DNA of 64,000 nucleotides from Lysobacter sp. S4-A87 (GCF_022637455.1 NZ_CP093341.1:2294001-2358000); one strand, 5' to 3'; shown: positions 7,779 to 17,376, counted from the stretch's first letter. Notes: generated by a model not told the origin, from the sequence alone. A program made the numbers and translations.

Positions 7779-8537
7779 TCAGAAGGTCTTGGTCAGGGTC
7801 AGCACCACGGTGTCGTCGCCGAGGTAGTTGCCGTAGCGGTTGGTGTAGAGCGCCTCCTCCGCGTCGGTGTCGAGGTAGGCCAGGGCGATGGCGAAGCCGC
7901 CGTCGAAGGACTTGGTGACGCCGAGCTTCCAGTCGACGTACTCGAAGTCTTCGTTGTTCTCGATCCACTGCTTGCCGGCGTGGGCGTTGAGCGTCCAGGT
8001 CGGGACGAACTCCCAGTTCACCGCGGCGTCGAGATAGCCGCTGCCGTCCGAATCGGCGTAGCCGAACAGATCGGTCAGGGCATAGGAGTACTTGGCGGCA
8101 AACACCCCGGCGCTGATGCCGAAGTAGAGCTCGCCGGTGTCGGGGCTGTTGAAGCCCGAGGGATAGTCGCCGGGATACCAGTAGTACAACGCGCCGACGT
8201 CGAATCCCACGGACTCGCCGAACTTGCCACGGTAGCCGCCGTAGAAGTCGAGCTCGACGCTGTTGGAAATCGAATCCGGAAAGACGTTGGTGTCCGACAA
8301 CCAGCTGACGTTGCTGCCCCAGCTGCCGATGTAGAAGCCGCTGTCGGCGGCATATTCGATGCCACCCTGCAGGGCCGGTTCCTGGTTGTTCTGCGAGATG
8401 CCGCGGAAAAGGTAATCACTGGTCAGCGCCAGTGAGCCGGACGTGCCGGCGTGTGCGTTGCCCATTCCAACGCCAGCGAGCGCGATGGAGACGATGGTTG
8501 CAGCACAGGTCTTGCTTGCAGTGGTTCGAGACGACAT
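7779..8537 (-). CDS. TorF-family putative porin
   Basis: Outer-membrane beta-barrel protein of 252 aa (TIGR02001 type). A signal peptide ending GNAHA is followed by SGSLALTSDYLFRGISQNN, the typical opening of this family, and many alternating aromatic strands, finishing with Phe (TLTKTF) as expected for an outer-membrane barrel. It is commonly found ahead of glnK-amt in xanthomonads and may let ammonium or other small solutes through. SD GAGGAG stands 10 bases before the ATG. Confidence 0.85.
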   Translation of the reverse strand: MSSRTTASKTCAATIVSIALAGVGMGNAHAGTSGSLALTSDYLFRGISQNNQEPALQGGIEYAADSGFYIGSWGSNVSWLSDTNVFPDSISNSVELDFYGGYRGKFGESVGFDVGALYYWYPGDYPSGFNSPDTGELYFGISAGVFAAKYSYALTDLFGYADSDGSGYLDAAVNWEFVPTWTLNAHAGKQWIENNEDFEYVDWKLGVTKSFDGGFAIALAYLDTDAEEALYTNRYGNYLGDDTVVLTLTKTF

Positions 8538-8740
8538 GACGCAGGCTCCTCATAAGCGGTGGCCCCTCCCCGGTCATTGCTTCGTGCTCTTGCAACGCGG
8601 ACGTTGGTGTCGTCTCCCGCGCCATCACTGGGACGCACTTCGCCTTGCGGCGGGCGCAGCCCGTCGATTTGGGTTACCTCGTGGTGGTGGAAGCAGCTGC
8701 TGACCCTCCCCTGCTTTCGCAGGGGAGGGAGCGTGTTGCG
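8538..8740. other. torF-glnA intergenic region
   Basis: It holds the torF SD sequence (GAGGAG) and the glnA 3' hairpin at 8704. I searched the torF side for a TGGCAC-N5-TTGC sigma-54 motif and found no acceptable match, so the torF-glnK-amt promoter is not identified. Confidence 0.5.
8704..8729 (-). terminator. glnA 3' hairpin
   Basis: Perfect 11-bp stem CCCTCCCCTGC/GCAGGGGAGGG with a TTTC loop, starting 12 bases past the glnA stop. There is no strong U tract, so it may be a 3'-end stabiliser rather than a complete intrinsic terminator. Confidence 0.55.
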
Positions 8741-10150
8741 TCAGACGGTGTAGTACATCTGGTATTCGAGCGGGTGCGTGGCCGCGCGGAAGCGGGTCAC
8801 TTCCTGCATCTTCAGGGCGATGTAGCCGTCGATGAAGTCGTCGGTGAACACGCCGCCGGCCTTGAGGAAGTCGCGATCCTTGTCGAGTGCTTCCAGCGCC
8901 TGGTCGAGGCTGTGGCACACGGTCGGGATGTTCTTCTCTTCTTCCGGCGGCAGGTCGTACAGGTCCTTGTCGCTCGGTGCGCCCGGGTCGATCTGGTTCT
9001 TGATGCCGTCCAGGCCGGCCATCATCAGCGCGGCGAAGGTCAGGTAGCCCGACTGGATCGGATCCGGGAAACGGATCTCGATGCGGCGCGCCTTCGGGTT
9101 GGCCACGAACGGAATGCGGCAACTGGCCGAACGGTTGCGGGCCGAGTAGGCCAGCATCACCGGGGCTTCATAGCCCGGCACCAGGCGCTTGTAGCTGTTG
9201 GTGCCGGAGTTGGTGAAGGCGTTGAGCGCTCGGGCGTGCTTGAAGATGCCGCCGATGTACCACAGCGCCATCTGCGACAGACCGCCGTAGCCGTCGCCGG
9301 TGAACAGGTTGACGCCGCCCTTGGCCAGCGACTGGTGCACGTGCATGCCGCTGCCGTTGTCGCCGACGATGGGCTTGGGCATGAAGGTCGCGGTCTTGCC
9401 GTTGCGGTGGGCGACGTTCTTGATGACGTACTTCATCGTCATCAGCTCGTCGGCCTTCTTCACCAGCGAGTTGAACTTGGTGCCGATCTCGCACTGGCCG
9501 GCGTTGGCCACTTCGTGGTGGTGCACTTCCACTTCCATGCCGACCAGTTCCAGCGTCTTGCACATCTCGGCGCGCAGGTCGTGCAGCGAGTCCAGCGGTG
9601 CGACCGGGAAGTAGCCGCCCTTCACCATCGGACGGTAGCCGGTGTTGCCACCGTCGTATTCGCGGCCGGAGTTCCAGTGCGCTTCTTCCGAGTCGATGTG
9701 GAAGAAGGTGTGGCCCATTTCATTGGCGAAGCGGACCGAGTCGAAGATGAAGAATTCCGGCTCCGGGCCGAAGAAGGCCTGGTCGGCGATGCCGCTGGAC
9801 TTGAGGAAGGCTTCGGCGCGCTTGGCGACGCCGCGCGGATCGCGCGAGTAGGCCTGCATGGTCGCCGGGTCGAGGATGTCGCAGGTCAGCACCAGCGTCG
9901 GGTCGGCGGTGAACGGGTCCAGGAACGCGGTGCTGGCGTCCGGCAGCAGAACCATGTCGGACTCGTTGATGCCCTTCCAGCCGCTGATCGAGGAGCCGTC
10001 GAACATCTTGCCGTCTTCGAACAGGCCCGGCTCGACGATCGACTTGGGGAACGTCACGTGATGCTGCACGCCGCGCATGTCGACGAAGCGCAGGTCAACG
10101 AATTCGACCTTGTGGTCCTTGATCAGCTTTTCTACGTGTTCGAGCGACAT
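8741..10150 (-). CDS. glnA: Glutamine synthetase, type I
   Basis: GSI enzyme of 469 aa, full length, which joins ammonia to glutamate using ATP. Landmarks: [12 protein letters not shown] near residue 50, [11 protein letters not shown] near 128, the ATP-binding [14 protein letters not shown], and [19 protein letters not shown] carries the tyrosine adenylylated by GlnE in enterobacterial GSI-beta enzymes, so the protein is probably adenylylation-controlled. Upstream lie a sigma-54 promoter at 10232-10248 and two NtrC-like palindromes, so transcription is probably induced in nitrogen limitation. Confidence 0.98.
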   Translation of the reverse strand: MSLEHVEKLIKDHKVEFVDLRFVDMRGVQHHVTFPKSIVEPGLFEDGKMFDGSSISGWKGINESDMVLLPDASTAFLDPFTADPTLVLTCDILDPATMQAYSRDPRGVAKRAEAFLKSSGIADQAFFGPEPEFFIFDSVRFANEMGHTFFHIDSEEAHWNSGREYDGGNTGYRPMVKGGYFPVAPLDSLHDLRAEMCKTLELVGMEVEVHHHEVANAGQCEIGTKFNSLVKKADELMTMKYVIKNVAHRNGKTATFMPKPIVGDNGSGMHVHQSLAKGGVNLFTGDGYGGLSQMALWYIGGIFKHARALNAFTNSGTNSYKRLVPGYEAPVMLAYSARNRSASCRIPFVANPKARRIEIRFPDPIQSGYLTFAALMMAGLDGIKNQIDPGAPSDKDLYDLPPEEEKNIPTVCHSLDQALEALDKDRDFLKAGGVFTDDFIDGYIALKMQEVTRFRAATHPLEYQMYYTV

Positions 10151-10231
10151 GGGTACTCCGGGACAGGGGACGTGTTGGAAAGACGGACTTGGGAAAAAGT
10201 CGGCCGCGTTGGCCGCACTTGTCTAGAAGAA

Positions 10232-10248
10232 CGCAATGAACGTGCCAA
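10232..10248 (-). promoter_or_regulatory. Sigma-54 promoter of glnA
   Basis: Minus-strand TTGGCACGTTCATTGCG matches the -24/-12 consensus YTGGCACGRNNNTTGCW at all the strongly conserved bases (GG at -24, GC at -12). It lies about 80 bases before the glnA ATG. Confidence 0.88.
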
Positions 10249-10307
10249 CATTTCCGTGTTCGTAACTGATTGATTTTAAAGAGTGCGCTCGAAGCCTGGA
10301 GTCGGCA

Positions 10308-10326
10308 GCGCACCATTTTGGTGCGC
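10308..10326. promoter_or_regulatory. NtrC-type enhancer site 1
   Basis: Perfect 7+5+7 palindrome GCGCACCATTTTGGTGCGC. Its core GCACC-N5-GGTGC equals the NtrC consensus. It is centred about 75 bases upstream of the sigma-54 promoter, a usual enhancer distance. Confidence 0.8.
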
Positions 10327-10339
10327 GCCTGAGGCCTGA

Positions 10340-10356
10340 TGCCTCAACCGGGTGCA
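10340..10356. promoter_or_regulatory. NtrC-type enhancer site 2 (imperfect)
   Basis: TGCCTCAACCGGGTGCA differs from TGCACC-N5-GGTGCA at two positions in the left half. It is 31 bp (about three helical turns) from site 1, which suits cooperative NtrC binding. Confidence 0.6.
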
Positions 10357-10424
10357 AACACCGATCCGGTATGCTGCCGCGTCGCGCGAACCTCGCCACC
10401 ACCCTATTCCGACCGGCCCATTGC

Positions 10425-11279
10425 ATGACTGATCTGCTCGCCGCGCTGCTGCTCGGCATCATCGAAGGCATCACCGAGTTCCTGCCGATCTCCAGCACCG
10501 GCCATCTGCTGATCGCCGAACGCTGGCTCGGCCACCGCAGCGATCTGTTCAACATCTCGATCCAGGCCGGCGCCATCCTCGCGGTGGTGCTGATCTACCG
10601 GCAACTCCTGTGGGACCTGGCGATGGGCTTCATCGGTCGCCGCGCCAGCGCCGAGCACAGCCCGGCCGGCATGGCGCTGACCCCGGCGCAGGCGCGCGAC
10701 TACGCCTTCAAGCTGGCCGCGGCATTCGGCGTGACCGCGGTGCTGGGGCTGGTCGTCAAGAAGCTCGGCTTCGAGCTGCCGGACCAGGTGACGCCGATCG
10801 CGTGGGCCTTGGTGATCGGTGGCGTGTGGATGATCGCGGCCGAACATTTCGCCGCCAAACGCGCCGCCAAGCTCGGCGAGCGCGCCGCGATCACCTGGAC
10901 GGTGGCGATCCTGGTCGGCATCGCCCAGGTCGTGGCCGGTGTGTTCCCGGGCACGTCGCGCTCAGCGGCGACGATCTTCGTCGCGCTGCTGGCCGGTACG
11001 ACCTCGCGCGCAGCGGCCACCGAGTTCGCGTTCCTGGTCGGCATCCCGACCATGTTCGCGGCGACCGCCTATGAGCTGATGCACGTGCTGGGCAACGGCG
11101 AAGCCGCGAACGAAGACTGGACGGCGCTTGCGGTAGCATTTGTCGCCTCGGCGATCACTGCGTTCGTGGCGGTGAAGTGGCTGCTGCACTACATCCAGAG
11201 CCATCGTTTCACCGCGTTCGCGATCTATCGCTTCGTGCTGGGCGCGGCGCTGCTGTTGCTGGTGCCGAGCGGTAGCTGA
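10425..11279 (+). CDS. uppP: Undecaprenyl-diphosphate phosphatase
   Basis: BacA/UppP integral membrane enzyme, 284 aa, that recycles the undecaprenyl carrier for peptidoglycan and surface polymers. The first signature GIIEGITEFLPISSTGHL (residues 10-27) and the second PGTSRSAATI (near residue 180) are intact. Several membrane helices follow. ATG 10425 places the first signature at the usual distance. Divergent from glnA; the glnA enhancer sites lie in the shared region. Confidence 0.96.
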   Translation: MTDLLAALLLGIIEGITEFLPISSTGHLLIAERWLGHRSDLFNISIQAGAILAVVLIYRQLLWDLAMGFIGRRASAEHSPAGMALTPAQARDYAFKLAAAFGVTAVLGLVVKKLGFELPDQVTPIAWALVIGGVWMIAAEHFAAKRAAKLGERAAITWTVAILVGIAQVVAGVFPGTSRSAATIFVALLAGTTSRAAATEFAFLVGIPTMFAATAYELMHVLGNGEAANEDWTALAVAFVASAITAFVAVKWLLHYIQSHRFTAFAIYRFVLGAALLLLVPSGS

Positions 11280-11362
11280 ACCGGCGCTGGCGCGCGCTGG
11301 CGCGCCTTCACCCCGTTTTAGGCAGCACTGCGTTCCCATTGGCACCCGCAATGGAGACCGCA

Positions 11363-12208
11363 ATGAATCCGGCACAAAAGAATTTCGCCCCGCTCGCCCT
11401 CACCCTGGCACTGACGCTGGCCCTCGCCGCCTGCGCCAAGGCGCCGGCACCGCCAGATGCGACGGCTCCGTCCGCGACGCCGGCTCCGGTGGCGGCCACG
11501 GCCACCGCGCTCGACGCCGCCGAACTCGGCCGCCAGCACTGGAAGCTCGAGCGGGCGGTCGATGCCAAGGGCCAGCGCATCGACGCGCTGTTCGCCCGCA
11601 GTGACAAGCCGCTGCAACTGGATTTCCGCGACGGCCGCGTCAGTGTCGGCAATGCCTGCAATCGCATGGGCGGGGGCTACACGCTCACCGGCGACCGCCT
11701 GCAGGTGGCGCGCATGGCCGCGACACTGATGGCCTGCACCGATCCCAAACTGATGGCGCTCGACCAGGCCATCGGTCAGCGTCTCGAGGTGCCGCAGACG
11801 GTCGCGCTGCGCAACGAGAGCGAGCTGACGCTGACGTCCGCCGATGGCGATGTGCTGACGTTCCGCGGCGAACCCACGGCCGAAACCCGTTACGGCGCGC
11901 CAGGCGAGACGGCCTTCCTGGAAGTCGCCGCACAGACCAAGCCGTGCAGCCACCCGCTGATCCCGGACATGCAGTGCCTGCAGGTGCGCGAACTGCACTA
12001 TGACGATCGCGGCATCAAGACCGGCACGCCCGGCGAATGGCAGGCGCTGTACCAGGACATCGAGGGTTACGAGCACACCGATGGCGTGCGCAACGTCGTG
12101 CGGGTGAAGCGTTACACGGTCAAGAACCCGCCGGCCGACGGCTCCTCGATTGCCTACGTGCTCGACATGGTGGTCGAGTCGGAGAACGTTGCGGCCGCGC
12201 GCAAATAA
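11363..12208 (+). CDS. META and DUF4377 domain lipoprotein
   Basis: Predicted lipoprotein of 281 aa with lipobox LAAC after residue 28 or so. Residues about 60-165 form a META (HslJ-like) domain, with VSVGNACNRMGGGY and MAATLMAC typical of it. Residues about 185-275 match the DUF4377 pattern, including VAAQTKPCSHPLIPDMQC and GEWQALYQDIEGYEHTDG. HslJ relatives are linked to stress or envelope functions; the exact role is unknown. ATG 11363 has GGAGAC ten bases upstream, and earlier in-frame starts lack this. Confidence 0.82.
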   Translation: MNPAQKNFAPLALTLALTLALAACAKAPAPPDATAPSATPAPVAATATALDAAELGRQHWKLERAVDAKGQRIDALFARSDKPLQLDFRDGRVSVGNACNRMGGGYTLTGDRLQVARMAATLMACTDPKLMALDQAIGQRLEVPQTVALRNESELTLTSADGDVLTFRGEPTAETRYGAPGETAFLEVAAQTKPCSHPLIPDMQCLQVRELHYDDRGIKTGTPGEWQALYQDIEGYEHTDGVRNVVRVKRYTVKNPPADGSSIAYVLDMVVESENVAAARK

Positions 12209-12235
12209 GGCGCGGGGCGGCAACTTCGCCGCTGG

Positions 12236-13312
12236 TCAGGCCGGCACGCGTGAGGGCTTGCCGGCCTTGATCGCATACATCGCCGCGTCGGCCTGGACCA
12301 GCAGCTCGGACAGGGTGGCGCCGGGCGTATCCGCCGGATCGATCACGCCGACGCTCAGCGACAGCACATAGGGCTGGTTGGCGTGCAGTGCCGCCAACTG
12401 CTTCAGCCCGGCTTCGACGCGACGGCGCACGGTGGCCTCGTCGATGGGGTCGAGCGCGAGCACGGCGAACTCGTCGCCACCCCAGCGTGCGAGCACGTCG
12501 GCCTCGCTGAACACCACGCGCATCAGCTCCGCGGCCTGGCGGATCATCACGTCACCGGCGGCATGGCCGTGGCGGTCGTTGACCTGCTTGAGGCCGTCCA
12601 GGTCGATGAAGATCAGCCGGCATGGCTGGTGCAGGCGCCGCACCACTTCCAGCTCCTGCGTCGCCAGCACCTGGAAGCCGCGGCGGTTGTGCAGGCCGGT
12701 GAGTTCGTCGGTCAGCGACAGCAGGCGCACTTCACGCTCGGCGCGTTCGCGTTCGAGCATTTCCTCGCGCAGCAGCTGGTTGGTGCGCGCCAGCTCCTCG
12801 GTGCGGTCGAGCACGCGCTGTTCCAGTTCGGCATGCATCTGGATGTTCTCCAGCGCGACCGAGGTGGCATTGGCCAGGGTCTGCAGCAGGTGCGTCTCGT
12901 CCGCGCTGGGGGTGTGGTGCTGCGCCCAGTAGCTGCCGATCGCACCGATGGGTTCGATCGTGCGGATCGGCGTCATCAGCAGACTGCGCACGAAGGTCGG
13001 GCGATAGGCCGCATGCGGGATGCGCTCGTCGGCGTAGATGTCCTCGATCGCCACCGCGGTGCGGTTGAGCATGCACCAGCCACTGATGCACTGGCTCAGC
13101 GGGAATCGCTGGCCTTTCCACAACGGCGAGATCGCGTCTTCATCGAAGTAGTAGCACTGGCCGGCATCGCGCAGCACCAGCGAGGCGCCGTCGGAACCGG
13201 CCAGCTTGCGCGCGGCACCGCGCACGATCGCGGCGACGCTGTCGAGGTCGCGTGCCAGCGACAGCTGCTGCACGGCCTCGACCAGCGATTCGAGTTTTTC
13301 CTGGTATTGCAT
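12236..13312 (-). CDS. GAF-domain diguanylate cyclase
   Basis: Cytoplasmic 358-aa enzyme that should make cyclic di-GMP from two GTP. Residues about 1-165 form a GAF sensor domain, 165-205 a charged coiled coil (LEQRVLDRTEELARTNQLL), and 205-358 the GGDEF domain. The active-site signature RWGGDEF is intact with GGDEF at 278-282. The inhibitory-site RxxD normally five residues upstream is replaced by SEAD, so product inhibition at that site is unlikely. The GAF ligand is unknown. Confidence 0.92.
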   Translation of the reverse strand: MQYQEKLESLVEAVQQLSLARDLDSVAAIVRGAARKLAGSDGASLVLRDAGQCYYFDEDAISPLWKGQRFPLSQCISGWCMLNRTAVAIEDIYADERIPHAAYRPTFVRSLLMTPIRTIEPIGAIGSYWAQHHTPSADETHLLQTLANATSVALENIQMHAELEQRVLDRTEELARTNQLLREEMLERERAEREVRLLSLTDELTGLHNRRGFQVLATQELEVVRRLHQPCRLIFIDLDGLKQVNDRHGHAAGDVMIRQAAELMRVVFSEADVLARWGGDEFAVLALDPIDEATVRRRVEAGLKQLAALHANQPYVLSLSVGVIDPADTPGATLSELLVQADAAMYAIKAGKPSRVPA

Positions 13313-13374
13313 CGCAACTCCCCCGTGCGACGGCAGTTGCCCGCGACCGCGGGCGAGGAGTCAGTCCATGACGT

Positions 13375-14001
13375 TCAGTCTTTGACGCTTGGGTTGAGCG
13401 AGTACGTGCCGTAGATCGCCACTTCATCGAGGACGTGGCCGTGCATGGCCTTGAGCACCTGGGTGGCGGTGAAGCGGTCCGGTACCGGCAGGTGATCGAT
13501 GTCGAGGGCGAACAGACGGAAGAAATAGCGGTGCAGGCGCAGGTCGTTCGGCGGCGGGAACGGGCCGTCGTAGCCGAACCAGTCGCCGCCCAGCGATGCG
13601 TCCTCGGCGAACCAGCCGGTGTAGTCGTTCATGCCCTGGCGCGCCCCGGCCGGTCCGGCCGGATGCGTCTTGCCGTGCGGCACGACACCATCGCTGCAGC
13701 TGCCGGCGACGATCTGGCTGACGCTGGTCGGGATGTCGACCATCGCCCAATGCACGAAATCGCCGCGCGGCTGCTCGGACGGAATCAGCACGCCGGGCTT
13801 GCCGACCATCTCAGGCTCGGTCGGCACATCCGGATCGATGCACAGCAGCACGAAGGATTGCGTCCCCACCGGGGCATCGCCCCACGCCAGGTGCGGGTTG
13901 CGGTTGGGCGCGAAGCCGAAACCGTCGGCCGTGGCCTGGCCGGCGGCGAATTCGGCCGGAATGCGCTGGCGGTGCTCGAAGCTGTCACTGCGGATGTACA
14001 T
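13375..14001 (-). CDS. YbhB/YbcL family (PEBP-like) protein
   Basis: Protein of 208 aa of the phosphatidylethanolamine-binding-protein fold. Landmarks are FVLLCIDPDVPT (CDPDxP-like ligand loop), FVHWAMVDIP and GPFPPPNDLRLHRYFFRLFALD. It has no clear signal peptide. Bacterial members are of uncertain function. ATG 14001 is preceded by AAGGAGGG at a good distance, which decides the start over an upstream codon at 14043. Confidence 0.9.
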   Translation of the reverse strand: MYIRSDSFEHRQRIPAEFAAGQATADGFGFAPNRNPHLAWGDAPVGTQSFVLLCIDPDVPTEPEMVGKPGVLIPSEQPRGDFVHWAMVDIPTSVSQIVAGSCSDGVVPHGKTHPAGPAGARQGMNDYTGWFAEDASLGGDWFGYDGPFPPPNDLRLHRYFFRLFALDIDHLPVPDRFTATQVLKAMHGHVLDEVAIYGTYSLNPSVKD

Positions 14002-14121
14002 GGATCGACCCTCCTTGCCGGACCGGTCGGGGCCCGGGTGCAATGTCCGCGCAGGCTACGCGAGAGCCGCGCCGGACCGCCACTGCAGTCCGGCCGACTG
14101 CCTTTACTCCGCCGGCTGCCC

Positions 14122-16191
14122 TTACTCCGGGTAGCCCAGGCGCTGCGCCACCGGGGTGAGCAGGGCGAACTCCTCGGCCAGCGCCTCGCGGTAGTGGCGC
14201 CAGTGTCCGGCGCCGAAGTGCATCGGCCCCATCCGCTCGCGCGGCGCGATCGGTACGCGGGTGCCCAGTGCATCGGCCAGCGCCTGGGCGATGCCGGTGG
14301 CGTCCTCGCCGATGTCGTCCATCCGGATCAGGCGGTGCGGGAACAGGTCCTGCTCGTGCAGGTCGGCGATCTGCGCCAGCGTCGCCGCCAGCCAGCGTGC
14401 GCCGTCCCTCGGCGAAGACAGGGACAGCGGCACCGGGCCGCCGAAGGCGAGCCAGTCGAGCAGCATGTCGCGCGGGTCGCGCACGGCGACCATCAGCATC
14501 GCCTCGGGCAGGTGCGGGCGAAGGCCCAGCAGCAGCGCGTTGTCCCACCACAGCAGCCAGTCGAAGACGTTGCCGTCCTGGATGCCGCGCGTCGGCAGCG
14601 CGGCGCGCCACAGGCTGACCATGTAGGCCGGATCGAGCGAGCCGTCGTGCAGGCCGGCCACGGTGTTGTAGCGCTGCAGCGGATCGTTCGGCGGCTGCGC
14701 GGCGAAACGGTCGACGCGCAACGGGCCGCCGGCGAGCTGGAAGGTCAGGGCGATGCGCTCGACCAGCGAGCCAGGCGCACCCCACAGCAGCAGCACGGCC
14801 GGCGCCTGTTCCGGCACCGGTGCCAGGGCGGGCCATTCGGTGATGGCCGGGCCTGGTTGCGGCAGCGGCAGGCGCTCGGCGACGGCTTCGGTGTGCAGTT
14901 CGGCCCAGGTGGCGGCGGCCGCAGCCGCCTGGCCGGCGGCGTCGAAGCAGCGACCCAGCAGCTGGCGCAGGCTGCGCTTGACCGCCGGGTCGGGCGCCTG
15001 CGCGAGCAGGCCTTCCACGCGCAGCACGGCGGCGTCGGGGTCGCGACTGAGCAGTTCATCGACGATGCGCATTTCGGCCAGGGTGTGGCCCGGCTGCAGT
15101 TCGGTGATGCGCTGGGCGGTGGCGAAGGCCAGGTCGCGTTCGCCGGACTGGTCGTACAGCGTCGACTGGGCTTCCAGTGCCGGGACGTAATCGGGCATCG
15201 CCGCGCGCCAGCGCGCGATCACTTCGCGTGCCTGCTCACCGGCGAATTCCTCGAACAGCAGGCGTCCGCGCCACAGGTCGGGCGCCTGCGGATGTTCGAG
15301 CAGGACCGTGTCGAGCGTGCTGCGGGCTTCGTCCTGCAGTTCCAGGCGGCGCCAGGCCTCGAGAACCGCCAACAGCGCGCGGCGGTCGAGCGGCTGGGCC
15401 AGGAACGCCTGGCGCAGCAGCGTCAGCGCGCGGTCGTTGCGGCCGGCGTCGAGCTCGAGCTCGCCGACCAGGCGCTGCATGCCCGGGGTGGCGCCGTCGC
15501 CTTCGAGCAGCGGGGCGAGTTCGTCGGCGGCTTCGGCCGGGCGCGATTGGCGACGCAGCAGGTCGGCGACCAGCATGCGCAGCGGGCGCGAGGTCGGCTC
15601 GGATTCGAGCAGGGTGCGGAAAGCCTGCTCGGCGAAGGCGAAATGCCCCTTGCCCAGATAGGCGAAGCCGAGCGCATGGCGCAGCTGCGCGTCGCCGGGG
15701 GTGCGCTCGGAAGCGCTGCTGAGGATCGCCAGGGCGCGATCGGCTTCGCCGCGGCGCAGCGCCAGCGTGCCTTCGATGGCGGCCACGTGCGGATGCTCGG
15801 GCGCGATGCGGGCGGCGGTGCGGCCCAGGCGCTCGGCCTCGGTGAGGTCGCCGCGGGCGATCGCGAGGTGGGCCTGCATGATGTAGGCGGGGAACTGGTT
15901 CGGGTCCAGGCCGGTGGTGCGGGCCAGGGCGGCCTCCGCCTCGCCGATCTGGCGCTCGCCCAGCAGCATGCCGGCGTGCTCCAGGTGCAGGTTGGCGTCG
16001 TCCGGGGCCAGTTCGATGGCCTGGCCGATGGCAGCCAGCGCAGCCTCGCGGTCGCCGCCCAGGCGCAGGGCCGCGGCCAGCAGGCGGTGCGCGTTGGCGT
16101 CCTGCGGCTGCGCGGCGATGGCCTCGCGCGCTGCGGTGAGCGCTTCGCTGGCCGCGCCGCGGCGCAGGGCGTCAATGATCGGTTCGTACAT
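14122..16191 (-). CDS. TPR protein with C-terminal sulfotransferase-like domain
   Basis: Large cytoplasmic protein of 689 aa. Residues 1-440 are about a dozen tetratricopeptide-type helical pairs. Residues about 470-689 resemble the sulfotransferase fold of TPR-sulfotransferase proteins: hydrophobic strand VLLLWGAPGS takes the place of the usual PAPS-binding RSGTT loop, and MLMVAVRDPRDMLLDWLAFG matches the 3'-phosphate-binding RDPRD region. The first loop lacks the standard Arg-Ser-Gly-Thr, so enzyme activity is doubtful. Substrate unknown. Confidence 0.82.
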   Translation of the reverse strand: MYEPIIDALRRGAASEALTAAREAIAAQPQDANAHRLLAAALRLGGDREAALAAIGQAIELAPDDANLHLEHAGMLLGERQIGEAEAALARTTGLDPNQFPAYIMQAHLAIARGDLTEAERLGRTAARIAPEHPHVAAIEGTLALRRGEADRALAILSSASERTPGDAQLRHALGFAYLGKGHFAFAEQAFRTLLESEPTSRPLRMLVADLLRRQSRPAEAADELAPLLEGDGATPGMQRLVGELELDAGRNDRALTLLRQAFLAQPLDRRALLAVLEAWRRLELQDEARSTLDTVLLEHPQAPDLWRGRLLFEEFAGEQAREVIARWRAAMPDYVPALEAQSTLYDQSGERDLAFATAQRITELQPGHTLAEMRIVDELLSRDPDAAVLRVEGLLAQAPDPAVKRSLRQLLGRCFDAAGQAAAAAATWAELHTEAVAERLPLPQPGPAITEWPALAPVPEQAPAVLLLWGAPGSLVERIALTFQLAGGPLRVDRFAAQPPNDPLQRYNTVAGLHDGSLDPAYMVSLWRAALPTRGIQDGNVFDWLLWWDNALLLGLRPHLPEAMLMVAVRDPRDMLLDWLAFGGPVPLSLSSPRDGARWLAATLAQIADLHEQDLFPHRLIRMDDIGEDATGIAQALADALGTRVPIAPRERMGPMHFGAGHWRHYREALAEEFALLTPVAQRLGYPE

Positions 16192-16314
16192 GGACTGCTC
16201 GATGATTCAGGCGAAACCGCGATTGTAGCGGCTGCCGACCCCCGGCCCGGCTTGCCGCAGGCGGTTTTTCAGGGCCTGTGGAGCGATTCGGCCCCGGGCG
16301 GGCCGCTGCCGGGA

Positions 16315-17319
16315 CTAGCCGGCCGCGTCGAGGATGCGCTGGGCGATCCAGCGCTCGGCGAAGCCGTCCAGGCTGGCGCTCTCGAGGAAGCCGCAATGGC
16401 CGCCCCAGGGCGCGATCTCCAGTTGCGCGTTGCGCGGCAGCGTCAGCGCGTGGAAACCGTCGACCGGGATGACCGGATCGTCCTGCGCCATCAGGATGCT
16501 GGCCGGGACCTGCAGCGCGGACAGGCGGTCGCCGGCGATCGAGTAACCGTCGAAGTAGCGCTCCAGCGTGCCGAAATCGGTGTGGCGCTCGACCATCCAC
16601 TGCGTCAGCGGGCGCATGCGCAGGCCCAGCACCTGGTCGTCGAAGGCGTGGACCTGCGGGAACAGTTCGCGCTTGCGCGCCAGCGAGTCGCGCCACTTGC
16701 GCTCGAAGTACCACAGGTAGAGCGGCAGGCCGTTCTCCATCGACTCCATCGTCCGCGCCGGATCCAGCACCGGGCAGACCGATGCGACGTGGACCAGGTC
16801 CAGGCCCGCCGCCGGCGCGCGCAGCGCCAGGCGCAGGGCGAAGTTGCCGCCGAGCGAATAGCCGGCCACGGCCATGGGCCGGTCAGGGAAGCGCCGCGAC
16901 ACTTCCACCGCCGCCCGCACGACTTCGTCGATGCGATTGGAGTGGAACAGCCCTTCGTTGAGGTGGTGGGTGTTGCCGTGGTCGCGGAAGTTGAGGCGGA
17001 ACACCTCGAATCCGGCCTTGAGCAGCTGCACCGCGGTCAGGCGCATGTAGCTGGAGTCGACGCTGCCTTCCCAGCCGTGCAACAGCAGCACCAGGCCGCG
17101 CGATTCGCGGTCGGGCATGGCGCTGTGGAGGCCGTGCAGGCGGGCATCGCCGGCGTCGATCAGGTGCTCGGTGCTCACCGCGCCCAGTTCGGCGAGGCTG
17201 CGCTCGCCATAACGCCGGCGCAGCGAGCTGGAACCGAGCGCCGACTGGACGTGCGCGTTGCGCAGCCAGCGGGGTGGTCGGTAGTCGGCCGCAGTCAGCA
17301 TGCCTTGGACCATAGCCAT
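16315..17319 (-). CDS. YheT-like alpha/beta hydrolase
   Basis: 334-aa AB-hydrolase-4-family enzyme (YheT/EMB8). The nucleophile elbow is GYSLGGNFALRLAL, the acid is in MAQDDPVIP and the catalytic His in WGGHCGF; PPRWLRNAHVQS near residue 15 is the family hallmark. Substrates of this family are poorly known; ester or lipid hydrolysis is likely. Start codons at 17313 and 17301 are also possible. Confidence 0.9.
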   Translation of the reverse strand: MAMVQGMLTAADYRPPRWLRNAHVQSALGSSSLRRRYGERSLAELGAVSTEHLIDAGDARLHGLHSAMPDRESRGLVLLLHGWEGSVDSSYMRLTAVQLLKAGFEVFRLNFRDHGNTHHLNEGLFHSNRIDEVVRAAVEVSRRFPDRPMAVAGYSLGGNFALRLALRAPAAGLDLVHVASVCPVLDPARTMESMENGLPLYLWYFERKWRDSLARKRELFPQVHAFDDQVLGLRMRPLTQWMVERHTDFGTLERYFDGYSIAGDRLSALQVPASILMAQDDPVIPVDGFHALTLPRNAQLEIAPWGGHCGFLESASLDGFAERWIAQRILDAAG

Positions 17320-17376
17320 CTGAATTCGAGTGCGCCCACTAATTTTCGATTGTCGATGACGGTACCAACGTACAAC

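Noticed and set aside
8538-8640. Possible sigma-54 promoter before torF (CCAACGTCC-GCG-TTGCA on the minus strand)
   Set aside because: It has TTGCA at the -12 position but no GG at the -24 position.
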